Origin: Chryseobacterium edaphi
GTDB taxonomy: Bacteria > Bacteroidota > Bacteroidia > Flavobacteriales > Weeksellaceae
DNA: 64,000 bases
Reading direction: 5' to 3'
Assembly: GCF_025628985.1 (NCBI RefSeq)
Contig: NZ_JAOTEM010000001.1
Location: forward strand, 1,178,001 to 1,242,000
The notes under the pieces are model-generated. The model worked only from the letters and a program-made list of their open reading frames with translations, was not told where the DNA came from and did no database searches. The position numbers and the translations under genes were made by a program. Positions 34,375 to 44,148 of this stretch are shown here, piece after piece. Every line of letters starts with the position of its first letter. Position 1 is the stretch's first letter.

Positions 34375-35880
34375 TTAATTATTCTTAGAATTTTCAATTT
34401 TATAGATACAGTAATTCAGCAGTTTTTTTAATTTAAAAAAATCTAAAGCGACTATTTTGAAGCGTCCTGCAGATGTATAAAAAGTGATACTTCCCAAGTT
34501 TGTTTTTCTTTGCCAAAAATACTGAGAAATTTTTACAGTCTGAAGCTTTTCTACCTCAAAAGTTTTATGATTTATATCCCAAATTCCTGATTTTAGTCTG
34601 ATAAATCTTTCGTTAAAAAATAATTTTAAATTGCGGAATGAAATTAAAATAAGTAATTCTACTAAAACAATATGGATAAATACTAAAAACCAATAGTTTA
34701 TAAAAATGTCTTTCTCTATCAGGAATACCAATATCAAAGGCACACAAATCCACTCAAAAGTATTGACCAGTATTAGTCTGAAATTTGGTTTTAAAAAATC
34801 TGCAAAAGTGGGATTTTCTTCCCAGATAGCTGAGAGCAGCTGTACTTTTTCAGAATTAGAAATTCCAGGAACAGCAGCTACATTTTTCTCATCTTCTTCC
34901 TCATTCTTTCCAATCTGAAGAAATTTCACGTAAGAAATATTCAATTTCTTCTGAATCCAGTTTTGCGTTTCTGTGATGACCTGCACCTTCGATTTGTTAA
35001 CAATTGAATTGCGTGTATTAAACAAACCATACTCGAAAGAAAAACTCTGCCTGTTCTCATTGATTGTAAAGTTGAAAAATTTGATAAGTGTTCGAACAGC
35101 ATTAATTATTATACCCACAATAATGACTATCAAAACCAATCCTAAAATCATAGGAACAGAGAATGCCAAAAACTGAGATTCTACCGTGTCGTAATCTAAT
35201 TGAGTTTTAAATTCTACTTTTTTGAGCAGATTACTGAGTTCAGAAAAACCATAAATCACCAAACTGACCAACGCAAAAAAACTCTGAACATAATTGGCTG
35301 TAACTCCATATTTTAAGATATTTGCGGTGGAGATTTTAACCGGATGCTGTTCTTTATTTTCTTTGATTTCTCTGAGTTCATTAGCCTGCTCAGGAGCGTT
35401 TTCTATTTGTTTCTCCGTCAGCAGATATTCTTTAAGATCTACTGCATTCTGTTTGGTCAAAGCAGAAATTTTCACTTCCTTCTCAGAACTTCCGGGTGTG
35501 TCAATTTCAAGTTTGTAAATATTAAAAAACTGATGAACAAAAGGTTGTGAAATATTAACCTCCTGAATGTTTTCTCTTTTAATTTTGGTGACTGAAGTAT
35601 TTATAATTCCCTGATGAATGACAAATTCATCATTTTCATCATCGATGTAATATTTAAAATGATAATACTGTAGAATCGCAGAAACAATGAGAATCAATAA
35701 AACTGCGATTACCGAAATGATAATCATCCAGAGTTCTATATCTTTATTTTTAACAAAATAAAATATGATGAAAACCCATAGGTTTTTAACGACCAATCCT
35801 ACATTATATAAGAAAAGCAATACAATGCCCGTTTTCGACTGTCGTTGAGGCTGAAAAAAAGAATTATGCTTCTCCTCCAT
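34375..35880 (-). CDS. Bacterial PH-domain (bPH2/YdbT-like) membrane protein
   Basis: A protein of about 501 residues when started at the Met in MEEKHNSFFQ (35880); a longer frame reaches 35910, but that part overlaps the upstream gene heavily. Membrane segment pairs alternate with bPH2 domains, seen as FKYYIDDENDEFVIHQGIIN, then FTINENRQSFSFEYGLFNTR and ERFIRLKSGIWDINHKTFE. The order matches YdbT. With the smaller partner it forms a conserved pair of unknown function in the inner membrane. The start overlaps the stop of the partner by about 17 bases, so translation is probably coupled. Confidence 0.88.
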   Translation of the reverse strand: MEEKHNSFFQPQRQSKTGIVLLFLYNVGLVVKNLWVFIIFYFVKNKDIELWMIIISVIAVLLILIVSAILQYYHFKYYIDDENDEFVIHQGIINTSVTKIKRENIQEVNISQPFVHQFFNIYKLEIDTPGSSEKEVKISALTKQNAVDLKEYLLTEKQIENAPEQANELREIKENKEQHPVKISTANILKYGVTANYVQSFFALVSLVIYGFSELSNLLKKVEFKTQLDYDTVESQFLAFSVPMILGLVLIVIIVGIIINAVRTLIKFFNFTINENRQSFSFEYGLFNTRNSIVNKSKVQVITETQNWIQKKLNISYVKFLQIGKNEEEDEKNVAAVPGISNSEKVQLLSAIWEENPTFADFLKPNFRLILVNTFEWICVPLILVFLIEKDIFINYWFLVFIHIVLVELLILISFRNLKLFFNERFIRLKSGIWDINHKTFEVEKLQTVKISQYFWQRKTNLGSITFYTSAGRFKIVALDFFKLKKLLNYCIYKIENSKNN

Positions 35881-36409
35881 TGTCTGTTTTTTCCTTCGAA
35901 ATACTATCACGGATCAAATTATTAATTCCTTCTGCAATATCTTCTGGGAGGCCGTTGATGGTGATATCACCGCCGCTCACTCCAGCTGTATAAACTGCAA
36001 CTGATTTTAGGTTTAAGATCTTAGAAAACCAACCCTGCTCTACTTTGATATGCTGAATTCTTTTGAAGGGAACAATCATTAAAGTTCGCTTAAACCAGCC
36101 ATGTTGATACACCAAATCTTTTTCACGGATCGCATATTTTCTGAATTTAAAACCAATCACAGCATTTAAAAACAGAAAAACAATCAGCAGAAAAATTCCA
36201 ACTACAATTGCCCATATCTCCAGTGAACTTAGATTAAAATAAAAAAAATAAAAAGCTACCCCCATCACTCCGATTAAGAAAACCGAGAATAATACAATGT
36301 TCAGCAAAATAATCTGCAGATATTTTGGCGATATGGACACGAGTTTTAAATCACCAAAATCAGGGATTTTGAGATCGAAAACCTGAAAATTTTGAAAGTT
36401 GTTTTCCAT
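35864..36409 (-). CDS. Bacterial PH-domain (YdbS-like) membrane protein
   Basis: A 181-residue protein with two membrane segments at about 33-85 and one bPH2 domain at about 88-165 (FRKYAIREKDLVYQHGWFKR and VPFKRIQHIKVEQGW). The LKSVAVYTAGVSGGDITI stretch is the YdbS signature. It is encoded directly before its larger YdbT-like partner and overlaps it. Function unknown. Confidence 0.88.
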   Translation of the reverse strand: MENNFQNFQVFDLKIPDFGDLKLVSISPKYLQIILLNIVLFSVFLIGVMGVAFYFFYFNLSSLEIWAIVVGIFLLIVFLFLNAVIGFKFRKYAIREKDLVYQHGWFKRTLMIVPFKRIQHIKVEQGWFSKILNLKSVAVYTAGVSGGDITINGLPEDIAEGINNLIRDSISKEKTDNGGEA

Positions 36410-36500
36410 AATTTATTTTCCGCACATTTTGCAGATGAGGAAGATTTATTTCTGTTATTTTAGAAACTTTTATAATCTGAGAATGTATTTAGCACAAAAT

Positions 36501-36530
36501 AATAGGTAATGAAATTACTCATTACCTATT
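36501..36530. terminator. Perfect hairpin downstream of menB
   Basis: AATAGGTAATGA (36501-36512) pairs exactly with TCATTACCTATT (36519-36530). The T-tail on the minus strand is weak, so termination is likely but not certain. Confidence 0.5.
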
Positions 36531-36546
36531 GCTCATTATTTATATT

Positions 36547-37383
36547 TTAAGAGATCCACTGATCTTTTCCGAAATCCGGTTTTCTTTTTTCAAGGAAAGC
36601 ATTTCTACCTTCTTTCGCTTCTTCTGTCATGTAAGCCAAACGTGTTGCTTCACCTGCAAAAATCTGCTGGCCAACCATTCCGTCATCTGTAAGATTCATG
36701 GCAAATTTCAGCATTCTGATTGAAGTCGGAGACTTAGCTAAAATTTCCTGCGCCCATTCGTACGCAGTATCTTCTAATTCTTCGTGAGGAATCACGGCAT
36801 TTACCATTCCCATTTCCAAAGCTTCCTGCGCCGAATAATTTCTACCTAAAAAGAAAATTTCACGCGCTTTTTTCTGTCCCACCATTTTTGCTAAATAAGC
36901 AGAACCGTAACCGCCGTCAAAACTCGTCACATCGGCATCAGTTTGTTTGAAAATAGCATGTTCTTTACTGGCTAAAGTCAAGTCACAAACCACGTGAAGA
37001 GAATGACCTCCACCAACTGCCCAACCCGGAACAACCGCAATCACCGCTTTTGGCATAAAACGGATCAAACGCTGAACTTCCAAAATATTTAGACGGTGTC
37101 TTCCGTCTTCACCTACATAACCTTGCTGACCTCTTGCATTCTGATCACCTCCGCTGCAAAAAGCCCAACCTCCATCTTTAGAACTCGGTCCTTCTCCGGA
37201 AAGCAAAACGACCCCTATCGAAGAATCTTCGTAAGCATCATAAAAAGCATCATACAATTCTGAAGTTGTTTTTGGTCTGAAAGCATTACGAACTTCAGGT
37301 CTGTTGAAGGCAATTCTTGCTACGCCATTACATTTTTTGTAGGTAATATCTTCGTATTCTTTGACGGTTTTCCACTCGATCAT
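36547..37383 (-). CDS. menB: 1,4-dihydroxy-2-naphthoyl-CoA synthase
   Basis: A 278-residue crotonase-family enzyme that closes the second ring of menaquinone from succinylbenzoyl-CoA. Signs are EVRNAFRPKTTSELYDAF, GGWAFCSGGDQNARGQQGY with the oxyanion-hole glycines, VVPGWAVGGGHSLHVVCDL, and TDADVTSFDGGYGSAYLAK with the MenB-specific Asp and Ser. The C-terminus FGKDQWIS is typical of MenB. A TATCTTTG promoter element lies 16 bases upstream. Confidence 0.96.
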   Translation of the reverse strand: MIEWKTVKEYEDITYKKCNGVARIAFNRPEVRNAFRPKTTSELYDAFYDAYEDSSIGVVLLSGEGPSSKDGGWAFCSGGDQNARGQQGYVGEDGRHRLNILEVQRLIRFMPKAVIAVVPGWAVGGGHSLHVVCDLTLASKEHAIFKQTDADVTSFDGGYGSAYLAKMVGQKKAREIFFLGRNYSAQEALEMGMVNAVIPHEELEDTAYEWAQEILAKSPTSIRMLKFAMNLTDDGMVGQQIFAGEATRLAYMTEEAKEGRNAFLEKRKPDFGKDQWIS

Positions 37384-37399
37384 TTTGTAAAAATTTTCT

Positions 37400-37407
37400 C
37401 AAAGATA
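37400..37407 (-). promoter_or_regulatory. -7 element of menB
   Basis: On the minus strand TATCTTTG fits TAnnTTTG, 16 bases before the ATG. Confidence 0.6.
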
Positions 37408-37584
37408 CGGAATTAAGGAGAATTTTGAAATTGAAATTTGATGATAATTTCTGAAATTTCTTTCACATTTCATCAGAATTTAAACTATTAATATTTCAAT
37501 AAAAATTTAATAACTAATTTGAAAATCAAGCTATTAGTGAGAACAAAAAAATGTATTTCTTTTAATATTTAAAAATATAAAAAA

Positions 37585-37610
37585 AAACCGAAACAAAAAT
37601 GCTTCGGTTT
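37585..37610 (-). terminator. Terminator of gyrA-TPR
   Basis: On the minus strand AAACCGAA (37603-37610) pairs with TTCGGTTT (37585-37592) and is followed by several T, 23 bases past the TPR stop codon. Confidence 0.88.
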
Positions 37611-37633
37611 CTCTATGTAAATTCTTAATTGAA

Positions 37634-38686
37634 TTATTTTGGCTGTTTTGCTCTAAGTTCTGCTTCTTTAGCTTTCATTTCATTCATCTTCGGGATATTT
37701 TTTGTAATCCCGTAGATTTCTTTTAATGTACTTACAGCTTCGATATTTTCAGGACTGGTTTGATACCACTTTTCTGCATGTGGCAATGCTTTGTTGAATC
37801 TCTCCTTTCTCGCCTCAATTAATGTTGTTGCTTTATCTGGATCTGACTTTCTCAACGTATTAATATTCTCAACAGCTTTAGCATCATCTCCAAGTGAAGT
37901 GTACACTAAATTCTGATAAGCATTATTTAGCAACGCAGTATTGGTTCCTGCAAGTTCAATAGCTTTTTGAAACGAACCAAGTGATTCAGCTTCTGTAGCT
38001 GGAGTCTTTGCTTGTAAAACTCCTAAATTGTACCAGTTAGTTGCATCGTTAGGATTTTTAGCCAGTTGCTCTTTTAAATTTGCCAAAAATTTGTCTGTAT
38101 TACCTGTTGCGTATAAAGCTGAACCTTGATATTCTTTCAATTTAGCATTGGTAGGAAATTTAGCTAAACCTTTATCAATTAAAGCTAAAGCTTCGTCATT
38201 CCTTTTAGCATTTAAAAGTAAAGATGACAATGTTTCATACATATCCACCTCTAAACTTTTTGTTTGCTCGATTTTGAAATCAGTATAGTCTTTAGTCCCA
38301 GCTTTTTTTAAACCCTCCCAAATACCTTTATTTAGAGAAGTGACTGCACCAGTTTTAACCTCTTTAGCCGTATATTGAGTTGTAACACCTGTATAGCCAG
38401 AATTGATCAAATCTGTATAAATTTTAATCGATTCGTCTACATTATTTGCAAGAGCATAACTAAGTCCTGCATAATACATATAAACTTTATCATCCTGACC
38501 ACTTGTTTTCATCAAATTATATACTTCTAAAAACTTAGGAGCTGCAACAGCGTAGTTTTTCGCCTGATAAGCATCCATTGCTGCTTTATTAGAAGCTTGT
38601 AATTGCGCGTTAACATCTTTTGCATCTTTTTGTCCAAAAACAAATGCCGATGAAACAATAGCTATACCTAAAATTAGCTTTTTCAT
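37634..38686 (-). CDS. Exported tetratricopeptide-repeat protein
   Basis: A 350-residue protein with a signal peptide (MKKLILGIAIVSSAFVFGQ). The rest is alanine-rich TPR helices, for example YQAKNYAVAAPKFLEVYNLM, DEALALIDKGLAKFPTNAK and NPNDATNWYNLGVLQAK, with about seven to eight repeats. It is encoded 24 bases downstream of gyrA and shares its terminator, so it is probably cotranscribed, although no functional link to gyrase is evident. It likely acts in the periplasm. Confidence 0.82.
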   Translation of the reverse strand: MKKLILGIAIVSSAFVFGQKDAKDVNAQLQASNKAAMDAYQAKNYAVAAPKFLEVYNLMKTSGQDDKVYMYYAGLSYALANNVDESIKIYTDLINSGYTGVTTQYTAKEVKTGAVTSLNKGIWEGLKKAGTKDYTDFKIEQTKSLEVDMYETLSSLLLNAKRNDEALALIDKGLAKFPTNAKLKEYQGSALYATGNTDKFLANLKEQLAKNPNDATNWYNLGVLQAKTPATEAESLGSFQKAIELAGTNTALLNNAYQNLVYTSLGDDAKAVENINTLRKSDPDKATTLIEARKERFNKALPHAEKWYQTSPENIEAVSTLKEIYGITKNIPKMNEMKAKEAELRAKQPK

Positions 38687-38710
38687 AATAACAATTTTAA
38701 TTTATATTAA

Positions 38711-41305
38711 TTATTCTTTAGAGTCAGAATCTTCAGTTTGATCTTCTGAATTTTCATTTTCTGAATTGTTTTCTATTTCAGGAGCATCACCATCTTCTGT
38801 TGGTAAAATTGCAGTTTCGGCCCCTTCCAAAAGCTCTTCTTCTTCAACTACATCTTTATCCATTTCAACTTTTGCGATGGCTGCAATTTCATCATTCTTT
38901 TTCAGATTGATCATTTTCACACCCTGAGTATTTCTACCCATTACACGCATCTCGTTCATATTCATTCTGATCGCAACCCCCGATTTATTAATAATCATCA
39001 ATCCATCTTCGTCTGTAACATTCTGAATAGCAATAAGATTACCTGTTTTTTCAGTAATATTTAAAGTGATAACACCTTTTCCACCTCTGTTGGTTATTCG
39101 ATAATCTTCTACAGCTGTTCTCTTACCATATCCTTTTTCAGATACCACAAGTACTGTATCATTTTCCAAGTCGTTCACAACAATCATACCAATTGCCTCA
39201 TCATCTTCTTCCATACTAATCCCGCGAACACCGATAGAACCTCTACCAACTTCTCTTACTTTTGCTTCAGGGAAACGGATACATTTTCCATTCTTTGTAG
39301 CAATCATGATTTCTGAAGTTCCATTCGTTAAATAAGCACCCAACAACATGTCATTATCTCTGATTTCAATTGCATTTACACCATTTACTCTCGGACGTGA
39401 ATAAGCTTCAAGAGACGTTTTCTTAATCGTACCATTTTTGGTTACCATTACAACGCTCATTTGATTTACATATTCGGCATCTTTCAGATTGTTTGTTCTA
39501 ATGTAAGCTTTAATCTTATCATCCGGTTCGATGTTGATCAAGTTTTGCACCGCTCTTCCTTTTGCCGTTTTAGAACCTTCAGGAATTTCAAATACTCTTA
39601 ACCAGTAACATTTACCTTTTTCTGTAAAGAATAACATATACTGGTGATTGGTCGCAGAAACGATATATTCCAAGAAATCTGAATCTCTTGTTGTTGCCGC
39701 TTTATTTCCTACACCACCTCTGCTCTGAATTTTATATTCTGAAAGTAACGTTCTCTTCACATATCCTGCGTGAGAAATTGTAAGAACTACCGCTTCATTC
39801 GGGATAATATCTTCGATTGACATTTCACCTCCGGAATAATCGATTTCAGTTCTTCTTTCGTCACCGTATCTTTCTTTAATTTCAGCTAATTCATCCTTAA
39901 TGATTTGGAATCTTCTTGGTTCGTTTGCCAAAATATCTTCCAAATTATTAATTTCTTTCATGATTGCTTCGTATTCATCACGGATCTTATCAAGCTCCAT
40001 TCCTGTCAGACGAGCCAAACGAAGGTCTAGAATCGCCTGCGCCTGAAGTTCAGATAGATCAAATTCCTGAATAATTCCTTCTTTTGCCGCCTGCGGAGTT
40101 GCACTGTGACGGATGATTGAAATTGCTTTATCTAAAGAATCCTGAGTTCCGATCACCTTCATGAAACCTTCAAGAATATGTGCTCTTTCTCTCGCTTTTC
40201 TAAGCTCATACTCCGTTCTTCTTACGATGATAACGTGTCTGTGCTCAACAAAATGATGAATAATATCTTTTAAATTCAACTGCTCTGGTCTTCCGTGAAC
40301 CAATGCAATATTATTTACACTGAATGAAGTTTGTAGTGCAGTATATTTATATAATAAATTTAAAACAACATTAGGAATCGCATCGTTTTTCAATTCATAA
40401 ACAACACGCATTCCGTTTCTGTCTGATTCGTCTCTGATCTCAAAGATACCTGGAATTTTTTCATCCTTTACCAATTCGGCTGTTCGGGCGATCATTTCAG
40501 CCTTATTTACCTGATAAGGGATCTCAGTTACAATAATTGCATTTCTGTTGTGCACTTCTTCAAAGCTTACCTTTGCTCTAAGAACTACTCTTCCTCTTCC
40601 TGTATGGAAAGCATCTCTTACACCGTCGTAACCATAGATAATTCCACCTGTTGGAAAATCCGGAGCTACAATGTGCTGCATCAATTCATCAATTGTGATT
40701 TCTCTGTTGTCAATATACGCAGTTATTGCATCAACTGCTTCAGATAGATTATGAGGCGCCATATTGGTCGCCATACCTACTGCGATACCTGAAGTACCGT
40801 TTACCAAAAGATTTGGAATTTTTGTAGGCATTACGCTTGGTTCCGTCAAGCTATCATCGAAGTTATTCTGAAAGTCTACTGTTTCTTTATCAAGATCAGA
40901 TAAAATATCATCCGAAATTTTCTTTAATCTTGCTTCAGTATAACGCATTGCTGCAGGCGGATCACCATCCATTGAACCAAAGTTACCTTGCCCGTCAACT
41001 TGTGGATAACGTAAACTCCACGGCTGAGCCATTCTTACCATTGCATCGTATACAGAAGAATCTCCGTGTGGGTGATATTTACCTAAAACATCCCCAACAA
41101 TTCTTGCAGATTTTAAGTATTTTCTGTTTGAAAAAACCCCTAATCCATACATACCGTAAAGTACTCTTCTATGAACAGGTTTCAAGCCATCTCTTACATC
41201 CGGTAAAGCTCTTGAAACAATAACGGACATTGAATAATCAATATAAGATGACTTCATTTCATCAACAATGTTGATAGGAATCAATCTTTCTCCTTCTTTT
41301 TGCAT
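38711..41305 (-). CDS. gyrA: DNA gyrase subunit A
   Basis: An 864-residue type II topoisomerase subunit. The catalytic tyrosine is Y122 in AAMRYTE. The quinolone-determining region [20 protein letters not shown] keeps Ser83 and Asp87 (numbering equals E. coli here), so no common resistance change is visible. The GyrA-box equivalent in the C-terminal beta-pinwheel appears as [10 protein letters not shown] near 535. The last 60 residues are an acidic Glu/Asp tail ([20 protein letters not shown]), longer than the E. coli tail, which may tune supercoiling. It forms A2B2 with GyrB, which is not in the window. Confidence 0.98.
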   Translation of the reverse strand: MQKEGERLIPINIVDEMKSSYIDYSMSVIVSRALPDVRDGLKPVHRRVLYGMYGLGVFSNRKYLKSARIVGDVLGKYHPHGDSSVYDAMVRMAQPWSLRYPQVDGQGNFGSMDGDPPAAMRYTEARLKKISDDILSDLDKETVDFQNNFDDSLTEPSVMPTKIPNLLVNGTSGIAVGMATNMAPHNLSEAVDAITAYIDNREITIDELMQHIVAPDFPTGGIIYGYDGVRDAFHTGRGRVVLRAKVSFEEVHNRNAIIVTEIPYQVNKAEMIARTAELVKDEKIPGIFEIRDESDRNGMRVVYELKNDAIPNVVLNLLYKYTALQTSFSVNNIALVHGRPEQLNLKDIIHHFVEHRHVIIVRRTEYELRKARERAHILEGFMKVIGTQDSLDKAISIIRHSATPQAAKEGIIQEFDLSELQAQAILDLRLARLTGMELDKIRDEYEAIMKEINNLEDILANEPRRFQIIKDELAEIKERYGDERRTEIDYSGGEMSIEDIIPNEAVVLTISHAGYVKRTLLSEYKIQSRGGVGNKAATTRDSDFLEYIVSATNHQYMLFFTEKGKCYWLRVFEIPEGSKTAKGRAVQNLINIEPDDKIKAYIRTNNLKDAEYVNQMSVVMVTKNGTIKKTSLEAYSRPRVNGVNAIEIRDNDMLLGAYLTNGTSEIMIATKNGKCIRFPEAKVREVGRGSIGVRGISMEEDDEAIGMIVVNDLENDTVLVVSEKGYGKRTAVEDYRITNRGGKGVITLNITEKTGNLIAIQNVTDEDGLMIINKSGVAIRMNMNEMRVMGRNTQGVKMINLKKNDEIAAIAKVEMDKDVVEEEELLEGAETAILPTEDGDAPEIENNSENENSEDQTEDSDSKE

Positions 41306-41453
41306 ATATAACTTTTATTGTAATGATAATCAGATGTTTAAAAAACAACCTGAAAACTATTTATTTTGAATATTTAATAACGGGCTAATTTACGAAAATT
41401 TTACCGATTTTTGTTGAAATATTTATTCAAAAAATCTTAAAAATTCTTAAAAT

Positions 41454-41768
41454 ATGAGCGTCTTAAGCATTACTTTCCATTGTACAAAAAATCATATTGG
41501 TGAATGGGAAAATTACGTTGATGACACATTAGTTATAATGACTGAAAACCTGATGGATGTTGACAAATATATACTTTCTGAAGTTCACAGTGATTTTATT
41601 GAAGACGGAAAAAATTATAATCTTTTATTAATTTTTGATGATGAAGAAAAAAGATCGGAGTTTATGGAAAGTGAATTACTAAATATCTCAGAAAGAATCG
41701 AAAATAAATTTGGCCAGGAAGTGATGATTTTCACGACATTTTTAAATCCTAAGAAAAAGAAAATCTAA
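41454..41768 (+). CDS. DUF4286 family small protein
   Basis: A 104-residue soluble protein opening MSVLSITFHCTKNHIGEWENYV, with acidic helices and the C-terminal VMIFTTFLNPKKKK. Length and layout, a ferredoxin-like alpha/beta dimer fold, fit DUF4286, a Bacteroidetes family of unknown function. It is divergent from gyrA and convergent with a histidine-rich protein gene. Confidence 0.7.
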   Translation: MSVLSITFHCTKNHIGEWENYVDDTLVIMTENLMDVDKYILSEVHSDFIEDGKNYNLLLIFDDEEKRSEFMESELLNISERIENKFGQEVMIFTTFLNPKKKKI

Positions 41769-41801
41769 AGTATATTGTAAATAAGCACTTTAAACTTACA
41801 T

Positions 41802-41835
41802 AAAAAAGCTGCCTCAAAATGAGACAGCTTTTTTT
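41802..41835. terminator. Bidirectional terminator between 41768 and 41834
   Basis: AAAAAGCTG-C-CTC pairs with GAG-A-CAGCTTTTT around AAAAT. A row of A on one flank and T on the other serves the two convergent genes. Confidence 0.85.
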
Positions 41836-42118
41836 AACGATGAATGATAATGACCGGTCTGTTACGGTATACACGATGATGCTTATATCTTTTGTGCGGA
41901 TGATATCTGTGTGCTCTTGCAGGTCTGTAATAATGTTTCTTATAATAATGCCTCGGAGCTCTGTGATATGTTACTCTTTTATATTTTGGTCTATGATGAC
42001 CACGATAATGACTTTTGTGCGGACCACGATGATGACGTCTCTGAATTGGTTCTGCCTGATAAAACGCAATTGAGAAGACGACCAAAACCAATCCGATAAT
42101 TTTAGATAAAAACTTCAT
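41834..42118 (-). CDS. Secreted His/Arg/Tyr-rich basic protein
   Basis: A protein of 94 residues when started at the Met in MKFLSKIIGLVLVVFSIAF (42118). A signal peptide covers about 1-22. The mature 70 residues are almost all His, Arg, Lys, Tyr and Pro, in runs such as RRHHRGPHKSHYRGHHRPKY. Such a composition suits metal or nucleic-acid or polyanion binding in the envelope. No family is recognised. It is a single gene convergent with DUF4286. Confidence 0.65.
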   Translation of the reverse strand: MKFLSKIIGLVLVVFSIAFYQAEPIQRRHHRGPHKSHYRGHHRPKYKRVTYHRAPRHYYKKHYYRPARAHRYHPHKRYKHHRVYRNRPVIIIHR

Positions 42119-42226
42119 AATGACTGTAAATTTTAAATTATTTTTCTGCAAATTGGAATATCTACTCCAACAATTAAGGAAGATCGAAATAGAATAACGG
42201 AATAATTTCTAAAATAATATAAACTC

Positions 42227-42373
42227 CTATCTATTTCTTGGATGGTGCTCTTTCAGTTCTTCTACTTTTTTATCGTGTCCTGGTGGCATTGGTCTTTGAC
42301 TTGGATGTGGTAAACATGATGTAAAAAATGCGGCTAAAACTAAGGCTGCGATTGTATTTTTTAGAAATTTCAT
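42227..42373 (-). CDS. Small lipoprotein, 48 residues
   Basis: Started at the Met in MKFLKNTIAALVLAAFFTSC (42373), the product is a short lipoprotein with Cys at 20 and a Pro/His/Lys/Glu-rich tail (PPGHDKKVEELKEHHPRNR). The signal is convincing; the tail is too short for family assignment. It lies between two other small-protein genes on the same strand. Confidence 0.6.
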   Translation of the reverse strand: MKFLKNTIAALVLAAFFTSCLPHPSQRPMPPGHDKKVEELKEHHPRNR

Positions 42374-42461
42374 AATTAATGATTTTAAATTAATAACCTG
42401 AATCATACAATCAAAATGCCAAAAGAACATTTCCTTAAAATCGGAAACCTTAATTTAAAAT

Positions 42462-42956
42462 CTACAAAATATTCGGGCTTCTTCTTTCAAGCATTACAAG
42501 ATCCATCCATTTTCCATGAAGTTGACCTACTTTCTCACGAATTCCAACATTTCGGAAACCGTTTTTCAGATGAAATTTAATGGAAGCTTCATTTTCAGGA
42601 AAAATATTGGATTGTAAAGTCCAGAATCCGTGGTTTTCGCTGTCAACAATCAACTTTTTCAGTAAAAGTGTACCTAAACCTTTCCCTGTAGAATTCTGAT
42701 CAAAATAAATACTTACTTCAGCTACACCTTTGAAACACTCTCTTTTACTGACGGGCTTCAAAGCGCACCAACCGATAACTTCATTGGTTTCATCTTCCAA
42801 TACCCAGCGACATTCGTTGATAAAACTGGTATTCCAAACCTCAACGTTGGGAAGTGCCGTGTCAAAAGTAGCAATTCCGCTATCAATGCCTTGTTGAAAA
42901 ATTTCCATAACACGGGTTTCATCTTTTGGAAGCATTTCTCTTATTTCGTAATTCAT
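42462..42956 (-). CDS. GNAT N-acetyltransferase, phosphinothricin-acetyltransferase-like
   Basis: A 164-residue acetyl-CoA-dependent transferase. The opening YEIREMLPKDETRVMEIFQQG, the GIATFDTALPNVEVW segment and the acetyl-CoA loop STGKGLGTLLLKKLI near 95 follow the PAT/MnaT-like subgroup. Substrates of this group are amino acid analogues such as methionine sulfoximine. It ends three bases before the DUF421 stop codon region and probably shares its transcript. Confidence 0.88.
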   Translation of the reverse strand: MNYEIREMLPKDETRVMEIFQQGIDSGIATFDTALPNVEVWNTSFINECRWVLEDETNEVIGWCALKPVSKRECFKGVAEVSIYFDQNSTGKGLGTLLLKKLIVDSENHGFWTLQSNIFPENEASIKFHLKNGFRNVGIREKVGQLHGKWMDLVMLERRSPNIL

Positions 42957-42959
42957 TTT

Positions 42960-43472
42960 TTAATGATATTTTCTTTTATTTTTTCTTTTGATTCTCGAAT
43001 AATGGGTTTGCTTATCCTTTTCATCTTCAGAAATCACACTTATATTTCCATCAACTTCCAGAATTGCCAGTTTTACATTCTCAATAGTTTCAATTCCGTG
43101 TTCTCGGATGGCTTCGTTGATTTCGTCAAAGGTAATTTTTACTTTTCGTAAAGCTACATGATCTGCCACTCCGTCTTTTACCAAAATTACAGGATCAGCT
43201 TCCATAAAACTCGCAAAAGAACGATTGGAAAACATCAATCTTTTCAAAGTGAAATTTGCCGCAAACAAAACCAGCGCAGCGACAATTCCGCCTTCAAGAG
43301 AAGTGTTTTCACCAACCATTGCATTTTGTACGGCATTTGAAATTAAAAGCAACAAAACAACATCACCCGCATTCAGTTGCGAAAGCTGATTTTTCCCAAA
43401 AAGACGAATAGCGATTACCATAAAAAGATAAACACAAAGAGAGCGAACAACAACATCAAGAATAGGATTCAC
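42960..43472 (-). CDS. DUF421 (YetF-like) membrane protein
   Basis: A 170-residue protein with three membrane segments at about 5-25, 33-55 and 60-78, followed by a cytoplasmic alpha/beta domain (FMEADPVILVKDGVADHVAL and EINEAIREHGIETIENVKL). This is the DUF421/YcaP/YetF layout. Function in the inner membrane is unknown; in spore-formers the family shapes spore properties. It precedes the GNAT gene by three bases. Confidence 0.9.
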   Translation of the reverse strand: MNPILDVVVRSLCVYLFMVIAIRLFGKNQLSQLNAGDVVLLLLISNAVQNAMVGENTSLEGGIVAALVLFAANFTLKRLMFSNRSFASFMEADPVILVKDGVADHVALRKVKITFDEINEAIREHGIETIENVKLAILEVDGNISVISEDEKDKQTHYSRIKRKNKRKYH

Positions 43473-43521
43473 AGGTTAGGAAATTTTAAAATCAAATGTA
43501 GACAATTACAGGAAATAAAAA

Positions 43522-43541
43522 AACTGCTTTTTCAAGCAGTT
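43522..43541 (-). terminator. Terminator of the 43584 gene
   Basis: On the minus strand AACTGCTT, loop and AAGCAGTT run into seven T. It lies about 43 bases past the stop codon. Confidence 0.85.
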
Positions 43542-43583
43542 CAAGGGAAATTGTATATAGTTTGTTTGATCAATTATTTCTGA

Positions 43584-43988
43584 TTATCTGTTGTTGATGT
43601 CAACTCTTACCGGCATTACGAAAGACGATGCGATCATGTTTTGATTCAATTTGCTCGGATCAATTTTATACTGAAGATGACTCAACACTTTTTCAATTTC
43701 TTTACTCACATTTTTGCAGTCTCCTTTTGAACGTACATTCACGATTTTTCCGTTGTCGGCGATATCAAATTTCACTTCTGAATTCACGACTCCCTGCTTA
43801 TAGTCAGAGTTTGTAAAATCGAAATTGGCAATTAACAGATTTCTGATTTCATTGAATGCATCATTTTTATTTAACTGAACTTCCTGAATAGTATTATTTG
43901 AAGTAGTCTGAGCCTTTACATTACCTGCAATTGCTGTTAATCCTAATGCGAATAGAGAAGCAACAAATATTTGGATTTTATTTTTCAT
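43584..43988 (-). CDS. Small secreted protein of unknown function
   Basis: A 134-residue protein with a signal peptide (MKNKIQIFVASLFALGLTAIAG, cleavage near VKA/QTT). The mature part reads EVKFDIADNGKIVNVRSKGD, resembling the short beta-alpha-beta folds of TonB C-terminal-like or envelope stress proteins, but the match is too weak to name. It stands alone on the minus strand with its own terminator. Confidence 0.7.
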   Translation of the reverse strand: MKNKIQIFVASLFALGLTAIAGNVKAQTTSNNTIQEVQLNKNDAFNEIRNLLIANFDFTNSDYKQGVVNSEVKFDIADNGKIVNVRSKGDCKNVSKEIEKVLSHLQYKIDPSKLNQNMIASSFVMPVRVDINNR

Positions 43989-44148
43989 ATTGATCTGATT
44001 TTAAATTAGATATTAAACTTGTTTTGATTTCTAATTCAAAGATATAAAAAAATATTCATACAAATTTCACATTGAGTTAACATTGAGTTAACATTGGAAT
44101 TTAAAAAACTGATAGTCAGTTAATTAAATTTTTTAAATAATTGAATTG

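Noticed and set aside
41046..41070. Possible quinolone-resistance change in gyrA
   Set aside because: Ser83 and Asp87 are both unchanged.
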